Shown here piece by piece: positions 1 to 6,551 of a DNA stretch of 9,463 nt. Source of the DNA: DASQFD01 sp035633255 (GTDB taxonomy: Bacteria > Actinomycetota > Actinomycetes > Actinomycetales > Dermatophilaceae); NCBI GenBank assembly GCA_035633255.1, contig DASQFD010000093.1, positions 1 to 9,463 on the forward strand, in the 5' to 3' direction. A program made the position numbers and the translations under genes. Below the pieces are notes generated by a model. The model saw only the letters and a program-made list of their open reading frames with translations. It was not told the origin of the DNA and searched no databases. How positions within the stretch are numbered: position 1 is the first letter of the stretch; the number at the start of each line of letters is the position of its first letter.

Positions 1-158
1 CCATCGGCGAACTCGTCCGCCGGCTCCTCCCCAAGCGACGACCCCGGGCCAACCCACGCGTCGTCAAACGCAAATACACCCGCTGGCACGTCAAACGATC
101 CCGTCACCGTCACTGGCCCCAACCAGACCGCTCACCCGAAGGAGCCGTGGTTACCTAA
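1..158 (+). CDS. IS4-like family transposase, C-terminal end (partial, 5' end outside window)
   Basis: The frame open from base 3 reads IGELVRRLLPKRRPRANPRV, then a basic tail with VVKRK, HVKR and HRHWPQP, and ends at TAA 156-158. The arginine/lysine-rich tail with RANPRVVKRK followed by a WPQP motif resembles the C-termini of IS4-type DDE transposases common in actinobacteria. That is recognition of a family style and rests on only 51 residues. The catalytic DDE core lies upstream of the window, so completeness and activity cannot be judged. Codon use here is less GC-biased than in the neighbours (AAA, AAT-like and ATA triplets), as expected for a mobile element. It lies immediately before the psuK remnant and in the same orientation, so element transcription could read into psuKG. 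Confidence 0.75.
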   Translation, partial: IGELVRRLLPKRRPRANPRVVKRKYTRWHVKRSRHRHWPQPDRSPEGAVVT

Positions 159-207
159 TTGAACGGTATTGGGGTTAAGAGCGGCAAGGATGCCTTAGAG
201 TTCTGAG
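159..207. mobile_element. Putative right end of the IS element and junction with psuK
   Basis: These 49 bases between the transposase stop and the GTG of psuK are visibly richer in A/T than anything downstream. They hold a small hairpin-like AAGG-ATG-CCTT at about 187-197. The terminal inverted repeat and target-site duplication cannot be defined because the left end of the element is outside the window, so the exact IS boundary is unknown. The frame of psuK is closed by TAG at 196-198, so psuK cannot start further upstream than about 199. The native psuK promoter region is not visible and was probably displaced by the insertion. Confidence 0.5.
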
Positions 208-1342
208 GTGCGGCTGACGAAGCGCGAGCGGCAGATCGTCGCGCTGCTCCGCGCCGAACCGCTCCTCGACGCGGCCGGAATCGCCGACGCCTCGGTGCGA
301 CGAAGACGGCCGTCGCGGTGCACCTGTCCAACCTGACCCGCAAGGGCGCGGTCCTCGGTCGCGGCTACGTCGTGCGCCCGGAGAGCTCGTCCGTGGTGGT
401 CGTCGGGGGCGCCAACATGGACATCAAGGCCAGGTCCCACGCTGCGGCGGTGCTGCACACCTCGAATCCCGGCACCGCGGTGACCAGCCCCGGTGGGGTC
501 GGCCGCAACATCGCCGAGAACCTCGCCCGGCTCGGGACGCCGGTGCAGCTGGTCGCGCCGGTCGGGACCGACCGCTTCGGCGACGAGCTCGTCGTCCATG
601 CCCGGGCGTGCGGGATCGGCGTCGACCACCTCGTTCAGGGCCGGCTCCCGACGGGCACCTACCTGGCGGTCCTCGACCGCGGGGGGGACCTGCTCGTCGC
701 CGTGTCCAACATGGCGGCCACCGAGCAGCTCGCGGTGGCGGACCTCACCGGCGTCCATGACCTGGTCGCGCACAGCGACCTGCTCGTGCTCGACGGGAAC
801 CTGCCCGTCGCACCGCTCGGCTGGCTGCTCGACGTGGCGGCGGCCGCGTCCGTGCCGGTGGTCCTCGAGCCGGTGAGCGTGGCCAAGGCGGCCCGGCTCG
901 CCCCCGTGCTGGCGCCGGACCGCCCGGTCCTCGCCGTCACGCCCAACGTCGACGAGCTGGAGGCCCTCGTCGGCGCGCCCGTGCACCGCAGCGCCCCCGC
1001 ACTCGCGCGCGCCGCCCGGTCCCTGCACGACGTCGGCGTCCGCCACGTCTGGGTGCGGCGGGGCAGCCGGGGCAGCCTGCTGAGCACCCGCGCGGACGAC
1101 GGCCGCACGTCCACCACGGCCGTGGCCGCCCCGCACGCCGAGGTCGTCGACGTGACCGGCGCGGGGGACGCGATGACCGCGGCCTTCGTCCACGCCCTGC
1201 TGCGGGGAGACGCCCCCCCGACGCCGCGCGCTTCGGCCAGATGGCCGCCAGCCTCACCGTCGCCAGCGGCGAGACGGTGCGGTCCGACCTCACCCCCCGA
1301 CTCGTCGACGCCGCCCTGCGCCACCTCCGGGAGACCCGATGA
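208..1342 (+). pseudogene. psuK: PsuK-type pseudouridine kinase (HTH + PfkB), two frame disruptions
   Basis: PsuK phosphorylates pseudouridine to pseudouridine-5'-phosphate for PsuG. Reading from GTG 208 gives a winged-helix start (LTKRERQIVALLRAEPLLD, then AGIADA). The match then jumps to another frame at about 288-291: LGATKTAVAVHLSNLTRKG continues in the frame of 318. From there a PfkB kinase runs with VVVVGGANMDIKAR, GGVGRNIAENLARLG and the catalytic DVTGAGD motif (1149-1169). At a run of seven C (1213-1219) the frame changes again: AARFGQMAASLTVASGETV continues in the third frame to TGA 1340-1342. Each break equals one missing base. Adding one C at each would give about 378 residues, the usual size for HTH-PfkB kinases. 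The stop overlaps the ATG of psuG (ATGA), supporting an original operon. It is either a decaying gene beside an IS or a pair of homopolymer sequencing errors. Assignment to PsuK instead of another PfkB kinase rests on the psuG neighbour and the HTH architecture. Confidence 0.85.
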
Positions 1343-2283
1343 CCAGCCCTGCCCACGACGCACCCGTCGCCCCGCCGGCGATCGCCCTCTCGGAGGAGGT
1401 CGCCGCGGCGCTGGCCGCGGGCGGGCCGGTCGTCGCGCTCGAGTCCACGATCATCAGCCACGGCATCCCCTACCCCCGCAACGTCGCGATGGCCCGCGAG
1501 GTTGAGGGCATCGTCCGGGACGGCGGCGCCACCCCGGCGACCGTCGCGGTCCTCGCCGGGGTGCCCCGGGTCGGCCTGGGCTCCGACGAGCTCGAGCTCC
1601 TCGGCTGCGACCCCCGCGTGGTCAAGGTCAGCACCCGCGACCTGCCCCACGTGGTCGCGACCGGCGGACACGGGGCCACGACGGTGGCCGCGACGATGCG
1701 CCTGGCCGCGCTGGCCGGCATACCGGTCTTCGTCACCGGTGGGCTCGGGGGGGTGCACCGGGGCGGGGAGCTGAGCATGGACGTCTCGGCCGACCTCACC
1801 GAGCTGGGGCGCACCGACGTCACGGTGGTCTCGGCCGGGGTGAAGTCCATCCTCGACGTCGGCCGCACCCTGGAGGTCCTCGAGACGCTCGGGGTGCCGG
1901 TGGTCGGCTTCGGGACCGACGACTTCCCCTCGTTCTACAGCCGCTCCAGCGGGTTCCGGGCGCCGTTGCGCGTGGACACCGTGGGTGAGCTCGCGGACCT
2001 GGTGCGGGCCAAGCGGGCGCTCGCCATCCCGGGTGCGGTGGCCGTGGCGAACCCGGTCCCGGAGGCCGACGCGCTGGAGCCGGGGGAAGTCGCCGGACTG
2101 ATCTCGGCCGCGCTCGCCGAGGCGGACGCCCGGGGGGTGAGCGGGCGGGACGTGACGCCCTTCCTGCTCCGGCGCCTCGTCGAGCTGTCCGGGGGCCGGA
2201 CGCTCGAGGCCAACGTCGCGCTGGTGCGCGCCAACGCCCGGCTGGGCGCCGCCCTCGCGGTGGCCCTCGCGTCGCCGCCGTGA
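1339..2283 (+). CDS. psuG: Pseudouridine-5'-phosphate glycosidase PsuG
   Basis: PsuG reversibly cleaves the C-C glycosidic bond of pseudouridine-5'-phosphate to uracil and ribose-5-phosphate in the cytoplasm; IndA-type proteins are related. The 314-residue product matches the family along its whole length. It has VVALESTIISHGIPYP (31-46, with the conserved Glu35), VKVSTRDLP (95-103, Lys96), VATGGHGATTV (106-116), FVTGGLGGVHRG (131-142), SMDVSADL (146-153, metal-site Asp148), SAGVKSILD (165-173, with the lysine equivalent to the catalytic Lys166 of E. coli, here Lys169) and LEANVALVRANA near the end (Asn292). Residue equivalences are from memory of the family. The ATG overlaps the psuK stop, implying translational coupling. 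The gene looks intact although its kinase partner is disrupted, so it would lack its usual substrate supply unless psuK is functional or another kinase exists. Confidence 0.95.
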   Translation: MTSPAHDAPVAPPAIALSEEVAAALAAGGPVVALESTIISHGIPYPRNVAMAREVEGIVRDGGATPATVAVLAGVPRVGLGSDELELLGCDPRVVKVSTRDLPHVVATGGHGATTVAATMRLAALAGIPVFVTGGLGGVHRGGELSMDVSADLTELGRTDVTVVSAGVKSILDVGRTLEVLETLGVPVVGFGTDDFPSFYSRSSGFRAPLRVDTVGELADLVRAKRALAIPGAVAVANPVPEADALEPGEVAGLISAALAEADARGVSGRDVTPFLLRRLVELSGGRTLEANVALVRANARLGAALAVALASPP

Positions 2284-2330
2284 CCGGCACCAACCGCTGC
2301 GGGTCGGTCGCCGGCGGCCCACCGGTCACG
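2279..2330 (+). terminator. Inverted repeat spanning the psuG stop codon, possible terminator
   Basis: CGTGACCGG at 2279-2287 and CCGGTCACG at 2322-2330 are perfect 9-bp complements enclosing a 34-base loop. The loop itself can form a small CCGC/GCGG hairpin. The left arm includes the psuG stop codon. No T-tract follows, so intrinsic termination is uncertain, although high-GC actinobacteria often use stem-loops without U-tails. It separates psuG from the eno promoter. Confidence 0.4.
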
Positions 2331-2333
2331 GGC

Positions 2334-2339
2334 TAGTCT
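2334..2339 (+). promoter_or_regulatory. Candidate -10 element (TAGTCT) for the eno cluster
   Basis: TAGTCT fits the actinobacterial TAnnnT -10 pattern and lies in the only non-coding gap before eno. It would give a leader of about 95 bases. No convincing TTGACA-like -35 is seen upstream, which is common in this group. The position just after the 2279-2330 stem-loop supports a transcriptional boundary here. Confidence 0.4.
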
Positions 2340-2353
2340 GCGGGGGGACGGCT

Positions 2354-2370
2354 GGCGCGCCGGTCGCGCC
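2354..2370 (+). other. Small hairpin in the eno leader
   Basis: GGCGCG (2354-2359) and CGCGCC (2365-2370) form a 6-bp stem with a CCGGT loop inside the predicted 5' leader of eno. Short GC palindromes are expected at this base composition, so a regulatory role is only a possibility. Confidence 0.25.
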
Positions 2371-2440
2371 GCCACTCGGTCCACCGAAGTCGACACCGAG
2401 GACCCCCGAGGTCCACCGATCCACGCCCAAGGAGACCATC

Positions 2441-3736
2441 GTGGCCAGCATCGAGGCCGTAGGCGCCCGCGAGATCCTCGACTCGCGCGGCAACCCCACC
2501 GTCGAGGTCGAGGTCGCCCTCGACGACGGCACGATCGCCCGTGCCGCCGTCCCGAGCGGCGCGTCGACCGGGGCGTTCGAGGCGGTGGAGCGCCGCGACG
2601 GCGACAGCGCCCGCTACGGCGGGAAGGGCGTGGAGAAGGCCGTGGACGCGGTCATCGACGAGCTGGGGCCGAAGCTGATCGGCTTCGACGCCGCCGACCA
2701 GCGCCTGGTCGACGCCGAGATGCTCGCCATCGACGGCACGGCGAACAAGGCCAAGGTAGGTGCCAACGCCATCCTCGGGGTCTCGCTCGCCGTCGCGAAG
2801 GCGGCGGCCGACAGCGCCGGCCTGCCGCTCTTCCGCTACGTCGGCGGGCCCAACGCCCGGCTGCTGCCGGTCCCGATGATGAACATCCTCAACGGCGGCT
2901 CGCACGCGGACTCCAACGTCGACATCCAGGAGTTCATGATCGCGCCGATCGGCGCCGCCTCCTTCCGCGAGGCGCTGCGCTGGGGCGCGGAGGTCTACCA
3001 CGCCCTGAAGTCGGTGCTCCAGGCGAAGGGGCTGGCGACCGGGCTCGGCGACGAGGGCGGCTTCGCGCCCAACCTCGAGAGCAACCGCGCGGCCCTGGAC
3101 CTCATCCTCGAGGCGATCGAGAAGGCCGGCTACGTCCCCGGGGAGCAGATCGCGCTGGCCCTCGACGTGGCCGCCTCGGAGTTCCACGACGAGGACGGCA
3201 GCTACGCCTTCGAGGGCGGGTCCAAGACCGCCGGGGAGCTCGTGGACTACTACGCCGAGCTCGTCACGTCCTACCCGCTCGTCTCGATCGAGGACCCGCT
3301 CGACGAGGATGACTGGGACGGCTGGAAGGCGCTCACCGAGCGCCTCGGCTCCTCGGTGCAGATCGTCGGTGACGACCTCTTCGTCACCAACCCCGAGCGC
3401 CTGGCCCGCGGCATCGAGACCGCGACGGCCAACTCCCTGCTCGTCAAGGTCAACCAGATCGGCTCGCTCACCGAGACGCTCGACGCGGTGGAGCTGGCGC
3501 ACCGCGCGGGCTACCGCTGCATGATGTCGCACCGCTCGGGCGAGACCGAGGACGTCACGATCGCCGACCTCGCGGTGGCGACCAACTGCGGCCAGATCAA
3601 GACCGGCGCCCCCGCCCGGTCGGAGCGGGTGGCGAAGTACAACCAGCTGCTGCGCATTGAGGAGGAGCTCGACGACGCGGCGGCGTATGCCGGTGCCGGC
3701 GCCTTCCCGCGGTTCGCCCACCGCACCGACGGCTGA
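2441..3736 (+). CDS. eno: Enolase (phosphopyruvate hydratase)
   Basis: Enolase interconverts 2-phosphoglycerate and phosphoenolpyruvate in glycolysis; it is a cytoplasmic, Mg-dependent homo-oligomer. The 431-residue product is full length for the family. It starts ASIEAVGAREILDSRGNPTV and has SGASTGAFEA (39-48) in the substrate-closing loop, SHADSNVDIQEF (154-165, His155/Glu164), GDEGGF (203-208, Glu205 as general acid), and metal ligands Asp242, Glu284 (SIEDPLDEDDW) and Asp311 (GDDLF). It also has Lys336 (LVKVNQIGS), the signature SHRSGETEDVTIADL (363-377) and Lys387 (QIKTGAP). The GTG start is chosen because AAGGAG lies at 2429-2434 and the family N-terminus begins exactly there. It heads the eno-divIC-DUF501-ppx cluster. 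The sequence TATGCC near its end contains the recurring octamer described in the findings. Confidence 0.98.
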   Translation: MASIEAVGAREILDSRGNPTVEVEVALDDGTIARAAVPSGASTGAFEAVERRDGDSARYGGKGVEKAVDAVIDELGPKLIGFDAADQRLVDAEMLAIDGTANKAKVGANAILGVSLAVAKAAADSAGLPLFRYVGGPNARLLPVPMMNILNGGSHADSNVDIQEFMIAPIGAASFREALRWGAEVYHALKSVLQAKGLATGLGDEGGFAPNLESNRAALDLILEAIEKAGYVPGEQIALALDVAASEFHDEDGSYAFEGGSKTAGELVDYYAELVTSYPLVSIEDPLDEDDWDGWKALTERLGSSVQIVGDDLFVTNPERLARGIETATANSLLVKVNQIGSLTETLDAVELAHRAGYRCMMSHRSGETEDVTIADLAVATNCGQIKTGAPARSERVAKYNQLLRIEEELDDAAAYAGAGAFPRFAHRTDG

Positions 3737-3752
3737 CCGAGCGGTCGAGCGC

Positions 3753-4403
3753 ATGAGCACGGGTCGAGGGGCCGGTCGGGGGCCGGGGTCGCGCTCGCCG
3801 CGACGCCCGGCCACCGGCCGCCCGGGCACCCCTTCCAGCCGGGGCACCACCTCCGGCCGGGGCGCCGCGGCCCGGCCGAGCTCGGGGCGCCCGGCCGCCG
3901 GCACCTCCGGTGCGGTGGGTGCATCCCGTGCGACGGGTGCCGCCGGTGCGGCCGGCGCGGCGCTGCACGGGGACCCCGAGGCGGCCACCTGGCGCACCGT
4001 GCTCGGGGCGCCGGTGAGCCCGCGCACCTGGCGCGGGCTGGCGCTGTTCACGGTGCTGGTCGTCCTCGTCGTGCTGCTGGGCTCCACCGTGCGCGCCTGG
4101 GTGCAGCAGCGCTCGGAGATCTCGGCGATGCGTGAGCAGGTGGTGTCGCAGGAGCGCTCGGTGACCGCGCTGCAGCAGGAGCAGTCCCGGTGGCAGGACG
4201 ACGCCTTCGTCGAGCAGCAGGCGCGCCAGCGCCTGAAGTTCGTCAAGCCCGGCGAGCGCCCCTACACCGTCCTCGACCCGCCACCGACGCAGCGGGGCAC
4301 CGCCACCTCCGTCGCGACCTCCGCCGACGCCGCCGACCTGCCCTGGTACGGCGCGGTCTGGGAGTCGATGCGGCTCGCCGACGCACCGGCGTCGCGGCCG
4401 TGA
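3753..4403 (+). CDS. FtsB/DivIC-type septum formation initiator
   Basis: This is a single-pass membrane protein of the FtsL/FtsB/DivIC group, which bridges divisome components during septum formation. The 216 residues divide into three parts. First comes a long basic, Gly/Ser/Arg/Pro/Ala-rich, probably disordered cytoplasmic tail (1-90). Then comes one transmembrane helix (about 95-112, ALFTVLVVLVVLLGSTV). Last is a coiled-coil segment (about 114-148, with QQRSEISAMREQVVSQERSV) followed by the DivIC signature FVEQQARQRLKFVKPGERPY (152-171). ATG 3753 is taken because it lies 16 bases after eno and opens the tail; no strong ribosome site is visible, so coupling to eno is likely. The mycobacterial counterpart sits at the same place next to enolase. 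The stop overlaps the GTG of the next gene (GTGA at 4400-4403). The exact start within the low-complexity tail is the main uncertainty. Confidence 0.88.
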   Translation: MSTGRGAGRGPGSRSPRRPATGRPGTPSSRGTTSGRGAAARPSSGRPAAGTSGAVGASRATGAAGAAGAALHGDPEAATWRTVLGAPVSPRTWRGLALFTVLVVLVVLLGSTVRAWVQQRSEISAMREQVVSQERSVTALQQEQSRWQDDAFVEQQARQRLKFVKPGERPYTVLDPPPTQRGTATSVATSADAADLPWYGAVWESMRLADAPASRP

Positions 4404-4954
4404 GCACCCCGCCGAACGACCCGGCGGTCGCCGAGGCCGACCTGCGCGCGGTCGCCAGACAGCTGGGGCGCGAGCCGCGCGGCGTCGTCGCCGTCGCGCA
4501 CCGGTGCCCGTGCGGCGAGCCCGACGTGGTGCGCACCGCCCCCCGCCTGGCGGACGGCACGCCGTTCCCCACGACCTACTACGCGACCTGCCCGCGGCTC
4601 ACCGGTGCGGTGAGCACCCTCGAGGGCGACGGGCTGATGGCCACGATGACCGTGCGGCTCGGCACCGACAAGGGACTGGCGCGCGCCTACGCCGCCGCCC
4701 ACGAGGACTACCTCGCCCGCCGGGCCGAGCTCGGCGCCGTGCCGGAGCTGGCGCACATCTCGGCCGGTGGCATGCCGACCCGCGTGAAGTGCCTGCACGT
4801 CCTCGTCGCCCACAGCCTCGCCGTGGGCCCGGGCGTCAACCCGCTCGGGGACGAGGCCCTGGCCGCGCTGCGCCCGTGGTGGGAGAAGTCACCGTGCTCG
4901 CAGCCGCCGGACCAGGAGGTCGGACCGGAGGCGCCCGGGGAGGTCGGCCCGTGA
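4400..4954 (+). CDS. DUF501 family protein
   Basis: This 184-residue protein belongs to DUF501, a family of unknown biochemical role found between the divIC-like and ppx genes throughout actinobacteria and also in some other bacteria. Visible features are the Cys pair CPC (Cys36, Cys38) in VAHRCPCGEPDVVRTAPRL, PFPTTYYATCPRL with Cys64, and the strongly conserved block HISAGGMPTRVKCLHVLVAH (119-138, containing Cys131). The grouped Cys/His residues (36, 38, 64, 131, 133, 138) could form a metal site; this is inference. It has no signal peptide or membrane segment, so it is probably cytoplasmic. It is joined to both neighbours by GTGA overlaps (4400-4403 and 4951-4954), indicating coupled translation. 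The C-terminal 20 residues are acidic and Pro-rich, outside the conserved domain. Confidence 0.92.
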   Translation: MSTPPNDPAVAEADLRAVARQLGREPRGVVAVAHRCPCGEPDVVRTAPRLADGTPFPTTYYATCPRLTGAVSTLEGDGLMATMTVRLGTDKGLARAYAAAHEDYLARRAELGAVPELAHISAGGMPTRVKCLHVLVAHSLAVGPGVNPLGDEALAALRPWWEKSPCSQPPDQEVGPEAPGEVGP

Positions 4955-5895
4955 CCCGTGTCGGGGCGGTCGACTGTGGCACCAACTCGATCCGGCTCCT
5001 GGTCGCCGACGTGGGGGAGGACGGCCGGCTCCGCGACGTCCTGCGCCGCATGGAGATCGTGCGGCTGGGCCACGGGGTGGACCGCACCGGCGAGATCGCC
5101 CCGCAGGCCATGGCGCGCACGCTGGCGATGACCAGGGAGTATGCCGGTCAGTGCCGGGAGCTCGGTGCCCGCCGGGTGCGCTTCGTGGCCACCTCCGCCT
5201 CGCGGGACGCCCGCAACGCCGGGGACTTCGTGGCCGGGGTGGAGGAGGCCTTCGGGGACCTCGCCGTCTCCCCCGAGGTGGTGTCTGGGGACGCCGAGGC
5301 GGAGCTGTCCTTTCGGGGCGCGACCGGGGACCTCGTCGCCTCGGGGGTGCCGGGGCCCTACCTCGTCGTCGACATCGGCGGCGGGTCCACCGAGCTGGTG
5401 CGCGGCACCCACCACGTCGAGGCCGCCCGGTCCGTCGACGTGGGTTCGGTGCGGATGACCGAGCGCCACCTGCGCGACGACCCGCCCACAGCGGCCCAGG
5501 TCGAGGCCGCGGTGGCCGACGTCCGGACGGCGCTGGACCTGGTCGAGGACGCGGTGGACCTGCACGGCATACGGACCGTCGTCGGGCTGGCCGGCAGCGT
5601 CACCACCCTCACGGCCCACGCGCTGGGCCTGCCTCGCTACGAACCGGAGCGCGTGCACCTGGCCCGGCTGGACGCGCCGGCGCACCGCCGGGCCGCCGAG
5701 GACCTGCTGACGATGGCCCGCCCGGAGCGGGCAGCGCTGCCCTTCCTGCACCCGGGCCGGGTGGACGTCATCGGCGCGGGCGCCCTGGTCTGGCGCGAGG
5801 TGCTGGGCCGGGTGCTCGAGCGCTCACCCGGCGCAGCCGTGGTCACGAGCGAGCACGACATCCTCGACGGCATCGCCCTCAGCGCCGCGGACTGA
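4951..5895 (+). CDS. ppx: Ppx/GppA family exopolyphosphatase
   Basis: Ppx/GppA enzymes of the ASKHA fold release phosphate from the ends of polyphosphate and/or hydrolyse pppGpp; they act in the cytoplasm in the stringent and phosphate responses. The product is 314 residues, the short two-domain form typical of actinobacterial Ppx without the C-terminal HD-like domain. Motifs are VDCGTNSIRLL (7-17), FVATSASRDARN (78-89), SGDAEAELSF (112-121, with the catalytic-type Glu), VVDIGGGSTELV (139-150), VGLAGSVTTL (211-220) and SEHDILDGIAL (300-310). GTG 4951 is chosen because TRVGAVDCGTNS is the normal family start and it overlaps the DUF501 stop. Position and size correspond to the mycobacterial gene called ppx2. 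Whether it prefers polyphosphate or pppGpp cannot be read from sequence. It contains two copies of the CGGCATAC octamer. Confidence 0.93.
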   Translation: MTRVGAVDCGTNSIRLLVADVGEDGRLRDVLRRMEIVRLGHGVDRTGEIAPQAMARTLAMTREYAGQCRELGARRVRFVATSASRDARNAGDFVAGVEEAFGDLAVSPEVVSGDAEAELSFRGATGDLVASGVPGPYLVVDIGGGSTELVRGTHHVEAARSVDVGSVRMTERHLRDDPPTAAQVEAAVADVRTALDLVEDAVDLHGIRTVVGLAGSVTTLTAHALGLPRYEPERVHLARLDAPAHRRAAEDLLTMARPERAALPFLHPGRVDVIGAGALVWREVLGRVLERSPGAAVVTSEHDILDGIALSAAD

Positions 5896-5900
5896 CGGCC

Positions 5901-6317
5901 TCAGGCCACCGAGAGCTCGACGTCGAGGTTGCCGCGGGTGGCGTTGGAGTAGGGACACACCTCGTGTGCCTTGGCCACGAGCCGCTCGGCGGTCGCCGCG
6001 TCGAGGTCGGGCACGCTGACCTCCAGGGCGACGCCCAGCCCGTACGCCCCGCCGGGCAGCAGGCCGATCGACACCCGGGAGCGGACCTCGCTGCCGGAGA
6101 CGTCGACCTTCTCGCCCGCGGCGACGACCTTGAGGGCCGAGTGGAAGCACGCGGCATACCCGGCGGCGAAGAGCTGCTCGGGGTTGGTCGCGCCCCCCGG
6201 CCCACCCATCTCCTCCGGTACGCGGACGTCGAGGGCGAGCCGCCCGTCGTCGGTGGCGGTGTGGCCGTTGCGACCGTCGCCGGTGGCGGTGGCACGGGCG
6301 GTGTAGAGCGGGTGCAT
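5901..6317 (-). CDS. ohr: Organic hydroperoxide resistance protein Ohr (OsmC family)
   Basis: Ohr is a cytoplasmic thiol peroxidase that reduces organic hydroperoxides and is recycled through lipoylated proteins. The 138-residue product is of standard length. It starts HPLYTARATATGDGRNGH and has conserved Arg16, Glu47 in TNPEQLFAAGYAACFHSAL, peroxidatic Cys57 in that same block, and resolving Cys121 in HEVCPYSNATRGN. The Cys pair and the VCPYSNATRGN motif separate Ohr from plain OsmC. ATG at 6317-6315 is preceded on the minus strand by AGAGG, about six bases away. No OhrR/MarR regulator is visible in this window. Its stop is only five bases from the stop of the convergent ppx gene. The upstream side carries a hexamer repeat (6333-6380) that would lie in its leader or promoter. 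Confidence 0.96.
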   Translation of the reverse strand: MHPLYTARATATGDGRNGHTATDDGRLALDVRVPEEMGGPGGATNPEQLFAAGYAACFHSALKVVAAGEKVDVSGSEVRSRVSIGLLPGGAYGLGVALEVSVPDLDAATAERLVAKAHEVCPYSNATRGNLDVELSVA

Positions 6318-6332
6318 GGGGACCTCTCGTCG

Positions 6333-6380
6333 GCAGGAGCAGGAGCAGGAGCAGGAGCGGGAGCAGAAGCACGAGCAGGA
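6333..6380. repeat. GCAGGA hexanucleotide tandem array upstream of ohr
   Basis: Eight consecutive 6-bp units follow the GCAGGA pattern: four perfect units (6333-6356), then GCGGGA, GCAGAA, GCACGA and GCAGGA. On the ohr coding strand this reads as CTCCTG-type repeats, starting about 16 bases upstream of the start codon. The rest of the 234-base gap between ohr and the SDR gene (6318-6551) holds no gene that I can support. It must contain the divergent promoters, for which I see no clear -35/-10 pair. Confidence 0.85.
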
Positions 6381-6551
6381 GCGGACGGCGCACGGTGGGC
6401 CGCCTCGCGGTGTCACTCGGGACTACCCGTGCGCGGACGGTCCATTCCCCGATGGTCCGGCGGGACCGCGGACCGGCACTTGCACCTCGGGCGCGACCCC
6501 AGCGTGCGAGGATTCCGGGCCCGAGGTCGGTGCGGCGTGCAGAAGGGTGCC

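Noticed and set aside
159..200. Outward promoter from the IS end (TTGAAC at 159-164, TTGGGG at 169-174)
   Set aside because: Neither has a convincing -10 at 16-18 bases, so I do not list a promoter, although readthrough from the transposase remains possible.
208..317. Separate small HTH regulator gene before the kinase
   Set aside because: The helix-turn-helix continues directly in the shifted frame (LGATKTAVAVHLSNL) into the PfkB domain, the known single-chain architecture, so it is one disrupted gene.
195..2322. Long minus-strand frames opposite psuK and psuG
   Set aside because: They overlap the plus-strand genes with recognised motifs and show only Arg/Gly/Ala-rich translation.
2333..4246. 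Open frame of 637 codons on the minus strand opposite eno and divIC
   Set aside because: It is the antisense of genes with clear family motifs; its translation is low complexity, rich in Arg, Gly, Val and Asp, as expected for shadows in very GC-rich DNA.
5151..6551. Upstream extension of the SDR frame through ppx and the antisense of ohr
   Set aside because: The frame is open only because stops are rare; the SDR family start with TGAAPGIG and a ribosome site both point to ATG 6552.
6318..6551. Cysteine-rich small protein encoded across the hexamer array
   Set aside because: The Cys/Ser run is only the translation of CTCCTG-type repeats upstream of the ohr start; the Ohr family begins at ATG 6317.
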